The notes beneath the pieces were generated by a model. The model searched no databases, was not told where the DNA came from, and saw only the letters and a list, made by a program, of their open reading frames with translations. The position numbers were made by a program, and so were the translations under genes. This document shows positions 1-9,800 of a stretch of DNA of 64,000 nucleotides, in pieces. Every line of letters starts with the position of its first letter. Positions within the stretch are counted from its first letter, which is position 1. The DNA comes from Paraglaciecola mesophila KMM 241 (GTDB lineage Bacteria > Pseudomonadota > Gammaproteobacteria > Enterobacterales > Alteromonadaceae), in NCBI RefSeq assembly GCF_000315015.1, contig NZ_BAEP01000054.1:62001-126000 (forward strand). The letters are read 5' to 3'.

Positions 1-29
1 ACACAAAAGTAACGGATACCTAAACTAAA

Positions 30-2246
30 ATGAAAAGAACGCTACTCGCTACCGCTATCGCAACCACAATGTTTACCGCAGTTGCACAAGAAACGCCTAA
101 CAGTAGAGCCATTGAAACCGTCACTATTTACGGCAATCAACTTAAAGCACAGGAAGCAACAGGCGCGGCACAGTACATTGGTGAGCAAGACTTGGAGAAG
201 TTCGCCTATACAGATATTCAACGCATTATTAGGCAAGCGCCGGGTGTGTCTTTACAAGTAGAAGACGGTTACGGCTTACGCCCAAACATCAGTATCCGCG
301 GTGTAGCGACTGAGCGAAGTGGTCGTATTACGTTGTTAGAAGACAACGTTTTGATTGCTCCAGCCCCCTACTCTGCCCCTTCTGCGTACTACTTTCCCAC
401 AGCTGGGAGAATGAGCGCTTTTGAAGTGGTTAAAGGCCCTGCGGCGATTACCCAAGGGCCTTATACTATAGGCGGGGCAATCAATATGATTTCAACACCT
501 ATCCCAAGCACCCAAAGTGGACAAGTCACATTGGAAGCAGGTCAAGATGCAACCTATCGCGCCCACGCCACGATAGGCGGTCAGAATAACAATGGCTTCG
601 GTTATTTACTTGAAGCGCACCAATGGCAATCCGATGGTTTTCAAGACATTGACCGCAGCAGCAATGACACAGGTTTAGATGTGACCGATGTCACCATGAA
701 ACTTGCCTACGCGCCAAGTGATTCACGTCATAGCGTAGAGCTTAAACTGCAATACACAGATCAAGATTCAGAGCAAAGCTACTTAGGTTTGACGGATGCT
801 GACTTTGCTAACAACGCACAGCGTCGCTATGGTTTATCAGCTCTAGACAACATCAGCACAGAACATACACAAGTGATGTTAAATTATGCGTTTGAAATTA
901 ATAAAGACTTACACTTCACGACTGTTGCTTATAACAATACCCACGAACGTGATTGGTTTAAAACCGAAGGGATTGACTTAGATGGTAGCGAAAACGCCCA
1001 GGACTTCTCACGTACCAGTTGGTCCGATGTAGTCAACGCTATCAATAGCAATGAAGCAATTGGTGATACCAGTGTCGCGATGCTTCAAGGCATTTTAGAT
1101 GGCAGCGTAAATACTGAAGTCGGCAGCATTCAATTGCGCTCTAACAGTCGAGAGTATTATTCACGTGGTATTCAATTTGGTTTGAACTGGAACAAGCAAC
1201 TCGGTGAAGCCAAGCATCATATTGAGATGGGTGTGCGCCTACACGAGGATGAAGAGGACCGCCTACAGCGTAACAGTACCTACCAGCAAGTAGACGGCCA
1301 ATTGTTATTAAGTGATTTAGGGGAGCTTGGCAACGCGGGCAATCGCGTACAGGATGCAGATGCATTAGCTCTGCACGTTTACGATCGCATAGAGCTCGGT
1401 GATTGGGTATTCACCCCAGGTTTACGCTTTGAAGATATCAGCCAAAGCCGCACTCGCTACACAAATGGCGCTGAGCGAGTATTTCGTGACGACAGAGAAA
1501 ACGACACCACGGTATTATTACCAGGTTTAGGCGTGTTGTATAAAGTGGATAGCAACCTAAACTTGATTGCTGGTGCTCATAAAGGGTTCACTGCACCAAG
1601 TAACTCCCCTGGCGCGAAAGAAGAAGAAGCGGTTAACTATGAACTTGGCTTTCGCTACAACAATAACGCTTTGAACGCAGAGTTAGTCTACTTTTTAAGC
1701 GATTACGACAACATCGTAGGAGTGTGTACTGCATCTTCTGGCAGTAATTGTGAAATAGGTGACGCGTTTAATGGGGATGCTGCCACAGTGCAAGGCATTG
1801 AATTCTTACTCAAAACCGAGTTAGGCCAAATTAACGGCGTGCGCATTCCATTCAATCTAACCTACAGCTACATCGACAGTGAATTTGATACGGACATTTC
1901 AGGCACTGACTTTTTTGGAGACGTTAGTGCTGGCGACAGTATTCCTTATATTCCAGAAAACCAAGGCCAAATAACCATAGGGTTAGAAGGCGATAAATGG
2001 ACAACCTACTTGAACGCCGTGTATGTAGACGGTGTTTGTACCCGTGCTTCCTGCGGCGGTTTCGAGGTGACAGATAGTTCATTCATTCTTGACCTATCTG
2101 GCTCGTATAACGTAAGTAACGACTTACGTGTTTTTGCTCGTATCGAAAACCTAACCGACCAAGAAGATATTGTTAGCCGTCAGCCTTATGGTGCTCGCCC
2201 CAACAAATCGCGTACAGCCTCTGTAGGCGTCACTTACAGCTTTTAA
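30..2246 (+). CDS. TonB-dependent outer membrane receptor, FecA-like
   Basis: Outer membrane gated channel that would take up an iron chelate or similar ligand using TonB-ExbBD energy. The 738-residue protein starts with a Sec signal peptide (MKRTLLATAIATTMFTAVAQ). A plug domain follows at about residues 40-155, with the SIRGVATERSGRITLLEDN stretch and the typical VVKGP...GAINMIS end. The rest is a long beta-barrel ending in an aromatic residue (VGVTYSF), as outer membrane proteins do. Length and plug sequence resemble the Fe(III)-dicitrate receptor group (FecA/COG4772). The mature N-terminus goes almost straight into the plug, so I see no FecA-type signalling domain and no FecIR pair nearby. 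The ligand cannot be read from sequence. Only 29 upstream bases are in the window, so a Fur site cannot be judged. A hairpin terminator follows. Confidence 0.88.
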   Translation: MKRTLLATAIATTMFTAVAQETPNSRAIETVTIYGNQLKAQEATGAAQYIGEQDLEKFAYTDIQRIIRQAPGVSLQVEDGYGLRPNISIRGVATERSGRITLLEDNVLIAPAPYSAPSAYYFPTAGRMSAFEVVKGPAAITQGPYTIGGAINMISTPIPSTQSGQVTLEAGQDATYRAHATIGGQNNNGFGYLLEAHQWQSDGFQDIDRSSNDTGLDVTDVTMKLAYAPSDSRHSVELKLQYTDQDSEQSYLGLTDADFANNAQRRYGLSALDNISTEHTQVMLNYAFEINKDLHFTTVAYNNTHERDWFKTEGIDLDGSENAQDFSRTSWSDVVNAINSNEAIGDTSVAMLQGILDGSVNTEVGSIQLRSNSREYYSRGIQFGLNWNKQLGEAKHHIEMGVRLHEDEEDRLQRNSTYQQVDGQLLLSDLGELGNAGNRVQDADALALHVYDRIELGDWVFTPGLRFEDISQSRTRYTNGAERVFRDDRENDTTVLLPGLGVLYKVDSNLNLIAGAHKGFTAPSNSPGAKEEEAVNYELGFRYNNNALNAELVYFLSDYDNIVGVCTASSGSNCEIGDAFNGDAATVQGIEFLLKTELGQINGVRIPFNLTYSYIDSEFDTDISGTDFFGDVSAGDSIPYIPENQGQITIGLEGDKWTTYLNAVYVDGVCTRASCGGFEVTDSSFILDLSGSYNVSNDLRVFARIENLTDQEDIVSRQPYGARPNKSRTASVGVTYSF

Positions 2247-2290
2247 TCTGAATTTGTAGTAACGTAGTTAATCAACATAAGTTAAATCGC

Positions 2291-2337
2291 ACATCGCCTT
2301 ACATTTGGAGTCAACCAAATCTAAGGCGATGTTTTAT
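2291..2337 (+). terminator. Rho-independent terminator after the TonB-dependent receptor
   Basis: Long inverted repeat with arms beginning acatcgcctta and ending taaggcgatgt, about 17 paired bases with one mismatch and a six-base loop. It is followed by ttttatt and lies 45 bases past the receptor stop. Confidence 0.8.
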
Positions 2338-2428
2338 TCTCACTGCTAGAGTTTTCTGACGTCAACGGTCTCTCACACACTTCAAATACCTCACTTACTT
2401 TCTTTTTGAGCGTGCAAATTAATCTAAT

Positions 2429-2480
2429 CCTAATTCCATTCAATAATGGCTGAGTGGTTAATTATTTATTGGAATTGGTA
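2429..2480. repeat. Short palindromic repeat related to the element at 20616-20777
   Basis: Imperfect inverted repeat: the left arm starts cctaattccatt and the right arm ends ttattggaattggta. Read on the minus strand the right end is TACCAATTCCAATAAATAATT, nearly the same as the ends of the larger repeat at 20616-20777. It is probably a short or internally deleted member of the same family. Confidence 0.6.
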
Positions 2481-2641
2481 TAACTGCATCGTCCCTTGTC
2501 TCAAGAATAGGATGCTAACCATGTCATTGAGCCTAAATTTTCGTTAAATCAAGGTCATAATCGATACTGACTTGGTAATTTATCTTGAATCAACGTTATA
2601 ATCGAGCCAGTTGTAATTCGCTAGAGGATGTATACGAGTTT

Positions 2642-3418
2642 ATGTCGAACGATAATAGTAAAGATGAAATGCCCTCCATGGTTTTGGATAAAGACGATGT
2701 GGAATCTTATCGTCGTAATCGTGGCCCTGCGCCATCGAAAAAGGAAAAATCATCCCCCACTGCTACACCCAGTAAAGCGCCAAAAGCGAAAGGCTCTGGC
2801 CCTTCTTGGTTAGCGTTAACCTTTATTATTATTATTTTAGGTGCGGGCATTGGTTATACGGCCTACACCATTGAGCAACAAAAGCTAGTGATCATTGAAG
2901 CGCAAAAGCGCATTGGCGATTTAGAAAACCGGCTTTCCGCCACCGGTGAAGAGATGGACCAATCAGCAGTCGCTTTGCAAGTAAAAGTGGGTGAGCTGAG
3001 TAAAAAAACGCAAGATTTGTGGGAACAAATGGATAAGCTTTGGGCTTCTGCTTGGCGCAGAAACCAGTCTGAAATCAAAGATCTCGAAGCTAGTATGAAA
3101 TCTCAGAAATCAGTCCTTGAACAGAGCATCAGTGCCGTAAAAGGTGAAACAGACGTGAACGCTACAACGGTAGGCCTATTGCAAGAACAGTTAGACAGCA
3201 CTAACAATACGGCTAATCGCTTAGCAGAGCTATTAAACAAAGTAGAGCAAACCGGCATAGATACCGATCAGCAAGTGACGAGTTTGCGTGAAAAATTAAT
3301 GTCCACTGCATTAGCCAGTAATGGTTTAACTGGTCGTATAGCTGAGCTAGAAAAATGGCGAAAAAATGCTGAGCAGCAATTGAAGGCCAGTAATCAACCT
3401 GCTGCAACAACCCCGTAG
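2642..3418 (+). CDS. Membrane-anchored coiled-coil protein of unknown function
   Basis: I do not recognise this protein. With the ATG at 2642 it has 258 residues. There is a charged cytoplasmic N-terminus of about 58 residues rich in Lys, Pro and Ser, then one transmembrane segment (WLALTFIIIILGAGIGYTAY, about residues 60-80). A periplasmic region of about 170 residues follows, rich in Glu, Gln, Lys and Leu and likely coiled coil. The frame is open upstream to a TTG at 2585; I prefer the ATG because AGAGGA lies at 2623-2628, although the 13-base spacing is long. A perfect hairpin terminator follows, so it looks monocistronic. The build suggests an envelope scaffold or divisome-type accessory protein, but no function can be claimed. 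Confidence 0.75.
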   Translation: MSNDNSKDEMPSMVLDKDDVESYRRNRGPAPSKKEKSSPTATPSKAPKAKGSGPSWLALTFIIIILGAGIGYTAYTIEQQKLVIIEAQKRIGDLENRLSATGEEMDQSAVALQVKVGELSKKTQDLWEQMDKLWASAWRRNQSEIKDLEASMKSQKSVLEQSISAVKGETDVNATTVGLLQEQLDSTNNTANRLAELLNKVEQTGIDTDQQVTSLREKLMSTALASNGLTGRIAELEKWRKNAEQQLKASNQPAATTP

Positions 3419-3473
3419 TACTTAGCAATCGCTATAAAATAGCGCCTAAAATGTATTCATGTTTACAGACATT

Positions 3474-3501
3474 AAAAAAGGAGACCTAGGTCTCCTTTTT
3501 T
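3474..3501. terminator. Bidirectional terminator between converging genes
   Basis: Perfect palindrome aaaaaaggagacctaggtct continuing to cctttttt. A- and T-runs on the two sides let it end both the coiled-coil gene (+) and the M1 peptidase gene (-). Confidence 0.88.
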
Positions 3502-3536
3502 AATTGGATTGTTATCTTATCTACTCAACGAAATAA

Positions 3537-5438
3537 CTAGTCTACAAACCCTTCATTGGCTTTCACCGTTAACGGATGATAACCAGGTTTAGCTTCTGCG
3601 AAGGCTTTTTGCGCCAATACTTTACCTTTAGGCGTTTGCGACAATGCCTTGTAAATCGGCTTCACCAGCTTGTTACGACCAATACTCACTAAATAACTGT
3701 GCACCCGAGGTAGCGCGGGTTCATACCAGTTTTCCACGGCCATTAACAACCAGCTATGGGCAATCTCATTGTTCTTACTTTGGGTTAAATCAAATACCGC
3801 ATCCAATTCAGCTAACTGATCTTGGCTAAGCGTTTCGGGCATGTTATTCAAGAAATACAACCACTGATGAACAACCCAATCTTTTGCGTCAATATCTTTG
3901 GCTTGTAACTCGCCATTGAGCCACTGATTGCGGGCGTCATCGACAATTTTAAACGCATTTGAATGCGGCACAGGTGCGCCTTGCGGGATCCCCGGTTGGA
4001 ATATCCATTGATGAATACGCTCTGATGACAATTTATCAGCATAGTCGTTTAACAAAGTATCGTTCAAATAAGCCATGAACTGATCAGTGGTGATACTTTG
4101 AAACGCGAAATGCTCGAAATAATTTAGTAAAAATTGATCAAAATTATCTCGTCCGACTTTTTGCTCTAACTCCCTTAAAAACAGCGCTCCTTTTTCATAA
4201 GGAATATTACTAAACACCGCATCAGGATCTCGACCTCGAAGATCGATAGCAAGTATTTCATCATCTGCAGGTAAGCTATCGATATCGGCTTGTAAGTCTT
4301 GGCGACCTAATACTGCTTCCATGTTATATCTATTATCGCCATACACCATTTGCATGATGCGGTAAGTTAAATACGTGGTGAATCCTTCGTTTAACCATAG
4401 GTCACGCCAGGTCGCATTTGTTACGGTATTGCCAGACCACGAATGTGCTAATTCATGTGCAATCAATGACACTAGGCTTTTATCACCTGCAATCACCGTT
4501 GGCGTAATAAACGACAAGCGGGGATTTTCCATACCACCAAACGGGAAGGATGGCGGCAATATTAATAAGTCGTAACGATCCCATCGATAAGGCCCGTACG
4601 TCTTTTCGGTCACTTCAAGCATAGATTCCGTGTCGGCAAATTCGTCGGCTGCTGCATCAAGTAAGGCTGGCTCCGCATATACACCGGTGCGCTTACCCAT
4701 AGGCTTAAATTTCAAATCCCCCACTGCTAACGCTATCAAATAGGCTGGGATTGGCTGGGGCATATTGAACTCGTAGACACCGTCACGAACCGTGTCAGGG
4801 TCGTTCGAAGCGCTCATCACAGCTAGCAGTTCTTTTGGTGTATGCACAGTGGCGTCGTAGGTAACACGCACCTGAGGTGAGTCTTGTAATGGCATAAAGC
4901 TACGCGCATGAATCGCTTGAGACTGGGTAAACAAGAACGGATGCTGCTTACCTGCTGTTTGCGCTGGTGTTAACCATTGTACACCTGATGCTTGCGGCGA
5001 CGTTTGATATGAAACAGTGACTTTATCGGCACCTTCAGGCACGGTGATAGACAAAGGAGCGCCTAAAAAAGAATCTTCTTTACCCAAAGAATAAGGAATC
5101 GGCATGCCGTTTGCCGTTACCCCTTTAATAGTCAAATCACGTGTATCAAGTACTAACGTGTTATTGCCTTCCTGCATACGTTTTACCGTTAACTGCACAT
5201 CCCCTGAGATAACTTTTTTGTCAAAGTTAACATCCAAATCTAATGCTAGGTGCGTCACACTGATTTGCTCTGGGTTTGAAAATGAATGGTAGTCTTTACC
5301 TGACTCAATATTCACTGCGACGTTAGTCAGAGTATCTGAAGAGGCTGTATGATTGGTTTGGTTAGAGCTGCCTTGTCCGGCACATCCGCTTAATGCAAAA
5401 ATGGCAGATATGGTTGTCGCTAAAATGGCTGACTTCAT
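3537..5438 (-). CDS. M1-family zinc aminopeptidase, predicted lipoprotein
   Basis: Zinc metallopeptidase of the gluzincin M1 family (aminopeptidase N / leukotriene A4 hydrolase group), which removes N-terminal residues from peptides. It carries the exopeptidase motif GGMEN and the zinc site HELAH...E, in HELAHSWSGNTV followed by LWLNEGFTTYL. The chosen ATG at 5438 gives MKSAILATTISAIFALSGCA, a lipoprotein signal with an LSGC lipobox, so the enzyme should be anchored in the envelope. AGGA lies eight bases before that ATG. The frame is open a further 47 codons upstream, but that would bury the lipobox. The product has 633 residues: an N-terminal beta domain, the central catalytic domain, and a C-terminal helical domain as in LTA4H-like bacterial enzymes. 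It is divergent from the smrA-like gene. Confidence 0.88.
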   Translation of the reverse strand: MKSAILATTISAIFALSGCAGQGSSNQTNHTASSDTLTNVAVNIESGKDYHSFSNPEQISVTHLALDLDVNFDKKVISGDVQLTVKRMQEGNNTLVLDTRDLTIKGVTANGMPIPYSLGKEDSFLGAPLSITVPEGADKVTVSYQTSPQASGVQWLTPAQTAGKQHPFLFTQSQAIHARSFMPLQDSPQVRVTYDATVHTPKELLAVMSASNDPDTVRDGVYEFNMPQPIPAYLIALAVGDLKFKPMGKRTGVYAEPALLDAAADEFADTESMLEVTEKTYGPYRWDRYDLLILPPSFPFGGMENPRLSFITPTVIAGDKSLVSLIAHELAHSWSGNTVTNATWRDLWLNEGFTTYLTYRIMQMVYGDNRYNMEAVLGRQDLQADIDSLPADDEILAIDLRGRDPDAVFSNIPYEKGALFLRELEQKVGRDNFDQFLLNYFEHFAFQSITTDQFMAYLNDTLLNDYADKLSSERIHQWIFQPGIPQGAPVPHSNAFKIVDDARNQWLNGELQAKDIDAKDWVVHQWLYFLNNMPETLSQDQLAELDAVFDLTQSKNNEIAHSWLLMAVENWYEPALPRVHSYLVSIGRNKLVKPIYKALSQTPKGKVLAQKAFAEAKPGYHPLTVKANEGFVD

Positions 5439-5597
5439 TGTTGTTCCTGATGGTGAGTCCACGATAAATTGTTGCATATACCGAAGCCAAACAGAACCGT
5501 TAACCCACAGCTGACCCGTCAGTATTTTGTAAATTGAAATTTCTTTGTTTACCCTTATATAGATAAGGGCCAAACGCATAACCGAATGGAGAGCAGT

Positions 5598-6182
5598 ATG
5601 TCATTTGACGAAGAATGCTTAGAAGATGATTTTTTATCGGCGATGAGTGACGTCACACCATTAGGTCCAGATGACAGAGTCAGCACAACCCAAGCTGAGA
5701 AAACCCTTGCCCAACAATTAAGGCGTAAGGCATTAGAGCAACAACTGAATCGTGCGAACAATTTTTTATCCTCTGAAATTACCCAGTTAGTGGCGCCAGA
5801 TGACATGCTCGGCTTTAAGCAAGACGGTGTGCAAGAGGGAGTGTATAAAAATTTACGTTTGGGTAAATACCCAATTGATGATGTGTTGAATCTGCACACT
5901 GGCAGTTTCGAAAAGTCTCGACAATTGTTGTTTGATGCCATCATGGTAAATCAAGCTAAAGGCGTGCGGTGTATGCTCATTAAGCATGGGCGTGGTGAAC
6001 AAAGCAAACCCATAGTAGCTTACTTAAAGAGTGCCGTTAATCATTGGCTGCTGCAATTACCCCAAGTTATTGCCTTTCACAGCGCACAAATTCACCACGG
6101 GGGAAGCGCGTCTGTGTATGCATTACTGAAGAAAAGCGAACAGCAAAAAGACCTTAACAGAGAATTACATCGTAAAAAATAG
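5598..6182 (+). CDS. smrA: Smr-domain protein, SmrA-like
   Basis: Small MutS-related (Smr) domain protein, a family of nicking endonucleases or RNA cleavage factors. The C-terminal half has the family signatures LNLHTGSFEKSRQLLFDA (the LDLHG-type motif) and LIKHGRG (the HGxG motif), then a region ending in HGGSASVYALLKK. The N-terminal third is charged and probably flexible. Start: GGAGAG at 5588-5593 sits four bases before the ATG at 5598, better than the in-frame ATG at 5586 which overlaps that site. The 194-residue length fits SmrA of Enterobacteria and Vibrio. The cellular role of SmrA is poorly defined, so the function rests on family membership only. Confidence 0.82.
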   Translation: MSFDEECLEDDFLSAMSDVTPLGPDDRVSTTQAEKTLAQQLRRKALEQQLNRANNFLSSEITQLVAPDDMLGFKQDGVQEGVYKNLRLGKYPIDDVLNLHTGSFEKSRQLLFDAIMVNQAKGVRCMLIKHGRGEQSKPIVAYLKSAVNHWLLQLPQVIAFHSAQIHHGGSASVYALLKKSEQQKDLNRELHRKK

Positions 6183-6309
6183 CCGCTGTTAAAACATATT
6201 CAAGCGTAAGATGTATGCATGAAAGAGGTACGTTATCTGGCTGATCAATAACGTTCAACACAGTTGATCAAGCACAACAAAGTGGCAAAGCTGAAAACGC
6301 TCAGTCCCT

Positions 6310-6471
6310 TTATTTCTCCGCAAGTACTGCTGGGGCGCTTACATAATGCGGTATTGCATTCGTCGACACGGGTTGTGATTTTGCTGAAGCGCTAAATATA
6401 GCGGCAACAATGAGAAATACGACAGTTGCTAACACGCCTGCCAAACCAAAACCTTTAGATGAACGATTCAT
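6310..6471 (-). CDS. Small predicted membrane or exported protein, 53 residues
   Basis: A complete ORF from the ATG at 6471 to TAA at 6310, not recognised. The N-terminus MNRSSKGFGLAG is followed by a hydrophobic helix (VLATVVFLIVAAIFSASA, about residues 13-30) and a short polar tail ending in SAPAVLAEK. It could be a single-pass membrane peptide or a signal peptide with a cleavage site after ASA. A modest purine stretch (AAGAGA) precedes the start. It lies alone in a 630-base gap between smrA and purL, which makes a real small gene plausible. There is no domain evidence. Confidence 0.5.
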   Translation of the reverse strand: MNRSSKGFGLAGVLATVVFLIVAAIFSASAKSQPVSTNAIPHYVSAPAVLAEK

Positions 6472-6750
6472 ATCAGTCTCTTATTATTTTATGGGGTACT
6501 TGCATCCTGCCCTAAAGTCTTAACATCCTTTTCACAAGCAGAATTGCAAAGTTCTGTCAAGAAACGAACGAATAATAATCAGCTTTTGCTCAGGTTACAA
6601 GTTTTTATTAAGTAAAATCAGTAAATTGAAAGAATAAAAAAAATTTCTCTCTCGGGAACTTTTTGTTTATTTTTTAAACATTGATTGTTTTTTGCGACAG
6701 AGAAACTAAACAAAAGTCGTAAACCTCTAATACTAAAAAAGAAATTCAAA

Positions 6751-6772
6751 AAAGCCCCAAATTCGGGGCTTT
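6751..6772 (-). terminator. purL terminator
   Basis: Hairpin aagccccaaattcggggctt with a five-base GC stem. Read on the minus strand it is followed by TTTTTTGAATTT. It lies 44 bases past the purL stop. Confidence 0.8.
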
Positions 6773-6815
6773 CTTTATAGGGTGTAATATTTACCTAAGG
6801 ACTTCTTCGCCTGAC

Positions 6816-9800
6816 TTACCCCAAATAAACACGGGCGTTTCTAAACATTCGCATCCACGGGCTATCTTCTTGCCAATCGTCCGGGTGCCAAGAGTTGGCC
6901 ACCGTTCTAAACACACGTTCAGGGTGCGGCATCATGATGGTTGCGCGGCCATCCTTTGAAGTTAAACCTGAAAGTCCTGCAGGAGAGCCATTCGGGTTTG
7001 CCGGATATTGCTCAGTAATCTTGCCGTAGTTATCAATGTATCGCAGGGCAACAGTATTGCTATTTAGCGCAGCTTCCAAGCCCGAAGGTTGAGCAAATTC
7101 AGCACGCCCTTCACCATGGGATATCGCAATTGGCATTTTTGAACCTTGCATGCCTTTGAAGAATATCGACGGGGAGTCTTGCACTTCAAGCATAGCAACA
7201 CGGGCTTCAAAACGCTCAGATTGATTGGTCACGAAATGCGGCCAAAGTTCAGCCCCAGGTATTAGCGACTTAAGATTCGATAACATCTGACAGCCATTAC
7301 ACACACCAAGGCTAAAAGTTTCGTTACGCTCGAAGAACGCTGAGAATTCATCACGCGCCATGGCGTTGAACAAAATAGACTTCGCCCAACCTTCCCCAGC
7401 ACCTAATACATCACCATAAGAAAAACCACCACAGGCCACTAAGCCTTGGAATTCACTAAGTGACACCCGACCGGCGAGTATGTCACTCATGTGCACATCC
7501 ACTGAAGCAAAGCCTGCGCGGTCAAATGCAGCAGCCATTTCAACATGTGAGTTCACGCCCTGTTCGCGCAATATCGCCATTTTAGGGGCGGTACCTTTTG
7601 CGATATACGGCGCCGCAACATCTTCATTCACATCGAAAGAAAGTACAGCGTGCAAACCTGGGTTATTCAGGTCGTTTTTGCTCGCCAGTTCTTGCTCTGC
7701 GCATTCTGGGTTGTCACGCAAACGCTGCATATGATGCGTAGTTTGCGCCCATGCATTACGATACACCCCGCGACTATTTTGCAGCACAGGCTTACCTTCG
7801 CGAGAAAAACGAATTTGATCATCATCTGATAACGTTCCAATGACATGGCTCACGTCCGATAAGCCATTGGCAGCTAATACTGCTTCTACCTGGTTTAGTT
7901 TATCTGCATTGAACTGAATAACCGCGCCTAACTCTTCATTAAACAAGGCGCTAGCATTGTCACCGGCTAATGCATCTAGCTTAACATCCAAGCCAGTATT
8001 ACCGGCGAACGCCATTTCCACTAGAGTAGTAAACAAGCCGCCGTCAGAACGGTCATGATAAGCATGCAATGCTTTTTCGTTCACCAACTGTTGCATCGCT
8101 AAAAAGAAGCCTTTGAGCAACTCTGGAGAATCTACATCTGGCGTTTTATCGCCCAACTGTTGATATACCTGCGCTAAACAGGATGCCCCCATGCGATTTT
8201 GACCTGCGCCCAAATCGATTAACATCAGGCGCGTATCGCCTTTTGTTGTCAATTCTGGGGTCAAGGTTTTACGCACATCCTTCACCGCACCAAAAGCGGT
8301 GATCACCAATGACATGGGCGAAGTAACAGCCTTATCGCCTTGTGCATCTTGCCACTGGGTCTTCATAGACATAGAGTCTTTGCCCACTGGAATAGTCAAT
8401 CCTAGGGCTGGGCATAACTCTTCACCAACCGCTTTGACCGCTTCGTAAAGGCCCGCATCTTCCCCTGGGTGACCAGCTGCAGCCATCCAGTTAGCTGATA
8501 ATTTAATACGTTTTAAGTCGCCGATATCGGCAGCGGCAATGTTAGTCAAGGCTTCGCCTACAGCTAATCGCGCAGATGCACCATAGTTTAATAACGCAGC
8601 TGGTGTGCGCTCGCCTAAAGACATCGCCTCACCCTGATATGAATCAAAAGCCGCAGCAGTGACGGCTACATCGGCCACAGGGATTTGCCAGGGGCCTACC
8701 ATTTGGTCACGATTTACCAAGCCCGTTACCGAGCGATCGCCTATGGTGATCAAAAAGGTTTTCTCAGCAACCGCGGGCAAATGTAACAGACGCAGTGCGG
8801 CTTCATCTAAATCGATATTGCTAACATCAAAAGCACTGCCAGTCAGTGCTTTTGATTGTACATCACGATGCATTTTAGGCGCTTTACCGAGTAAGACATC
8901 AAGGGGCATATCAATCGGTTTATTATTGAAATGGCTATCATCCAAGGTCAAATGGCGGGCTTGTGTCGCTTCACCGACCACAGCAAACGGCGCACGTTCA
9001 CGGGCACAAATATCGGTAAAGGTGGCTAAATTTTCTGGGGCCACAGACATCACATAACGTTCTTGCGACTCGTTACACCAGACCTCTAATGGGGTCATCC
9101 CGGGTTCGTCGTTCGGTACATTACGTAATGAGAAATTAGCGCCTCGGCCACCGTCGTTAACCAGTTCTGGGAAAGCATTGGATAAACCACCAGCGCCCAC
9201 ATCGTGGATAAACTGGATTGGATTGTTTTCGCCTAGTTGCCAACATTTGTCGATCACTTCCTGACAACGTCGCTCCATTTCAGGGTTGTCACGTTGTACC
9301 GAAGCAAAGTCTAAATCTTCGTTAGATTCGCCAGATGCCATTGACGATGCCGCGCCGCCGCCTAAACCAATGTTCATGGCCGGGCCGCCCAGGGCGATAA
9401 GCTTGGCCCCAATGGTTATTTCACCTTTTTGAGTATGTTGCTTACGAATATTACCTAACCCACCCGCCAACATGATGGGTTTGTGATAACCGCGCACTTC
9501 TTCGCCATTAAAGCTGGTCACTTGTTGCTCGTAGGTACGGAAATAGCCAAGAATATTCGGGCGACCAAACTCGTTGTTAAAGGCTGCGCCGCCCAGTGGG
9601 CCATTTAGCATAATATCGAAGGCCGTTACGATGCGCTCAGGCTTACCATAATCGTTCTCCCAAGGTTGCTCAAACCCTGGAATACGTAAGTTAGATACAG
9701 AAAACCCGACTAAACCTGCTTTAGGTTTAGAGCCGCGACCTGTAGCACCTTCATCTCGAATTTCACCACCCGAGCCTGTGGCCGCACCACTGAAAGGGGC

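Larger units (their letters stand above)
2247..2641. other. Intergenic region with a terminator and a short palindromic repeat
   Basis: A 395-base gap between the receptor and the coiled-coil protein gene. It holds the receptor terminator near its start and a palindromic repeat at 2429-2480. I see no convincing ORF, RNA gene or strong promoter in the remainder. Confidence 0.6.
6183..6815. other. Intergenic region between smrA and purL
   Basis: A 633-base, AT-rich stretch. It contains the 53-residue minus-strand ORF at 6310-6471 and the purL terminator at 6751-6772. The stretch 6480-6740 holds no ORF or structured element I can support; it is probably the promoter region of the small ORF. Confidence 0.6.
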
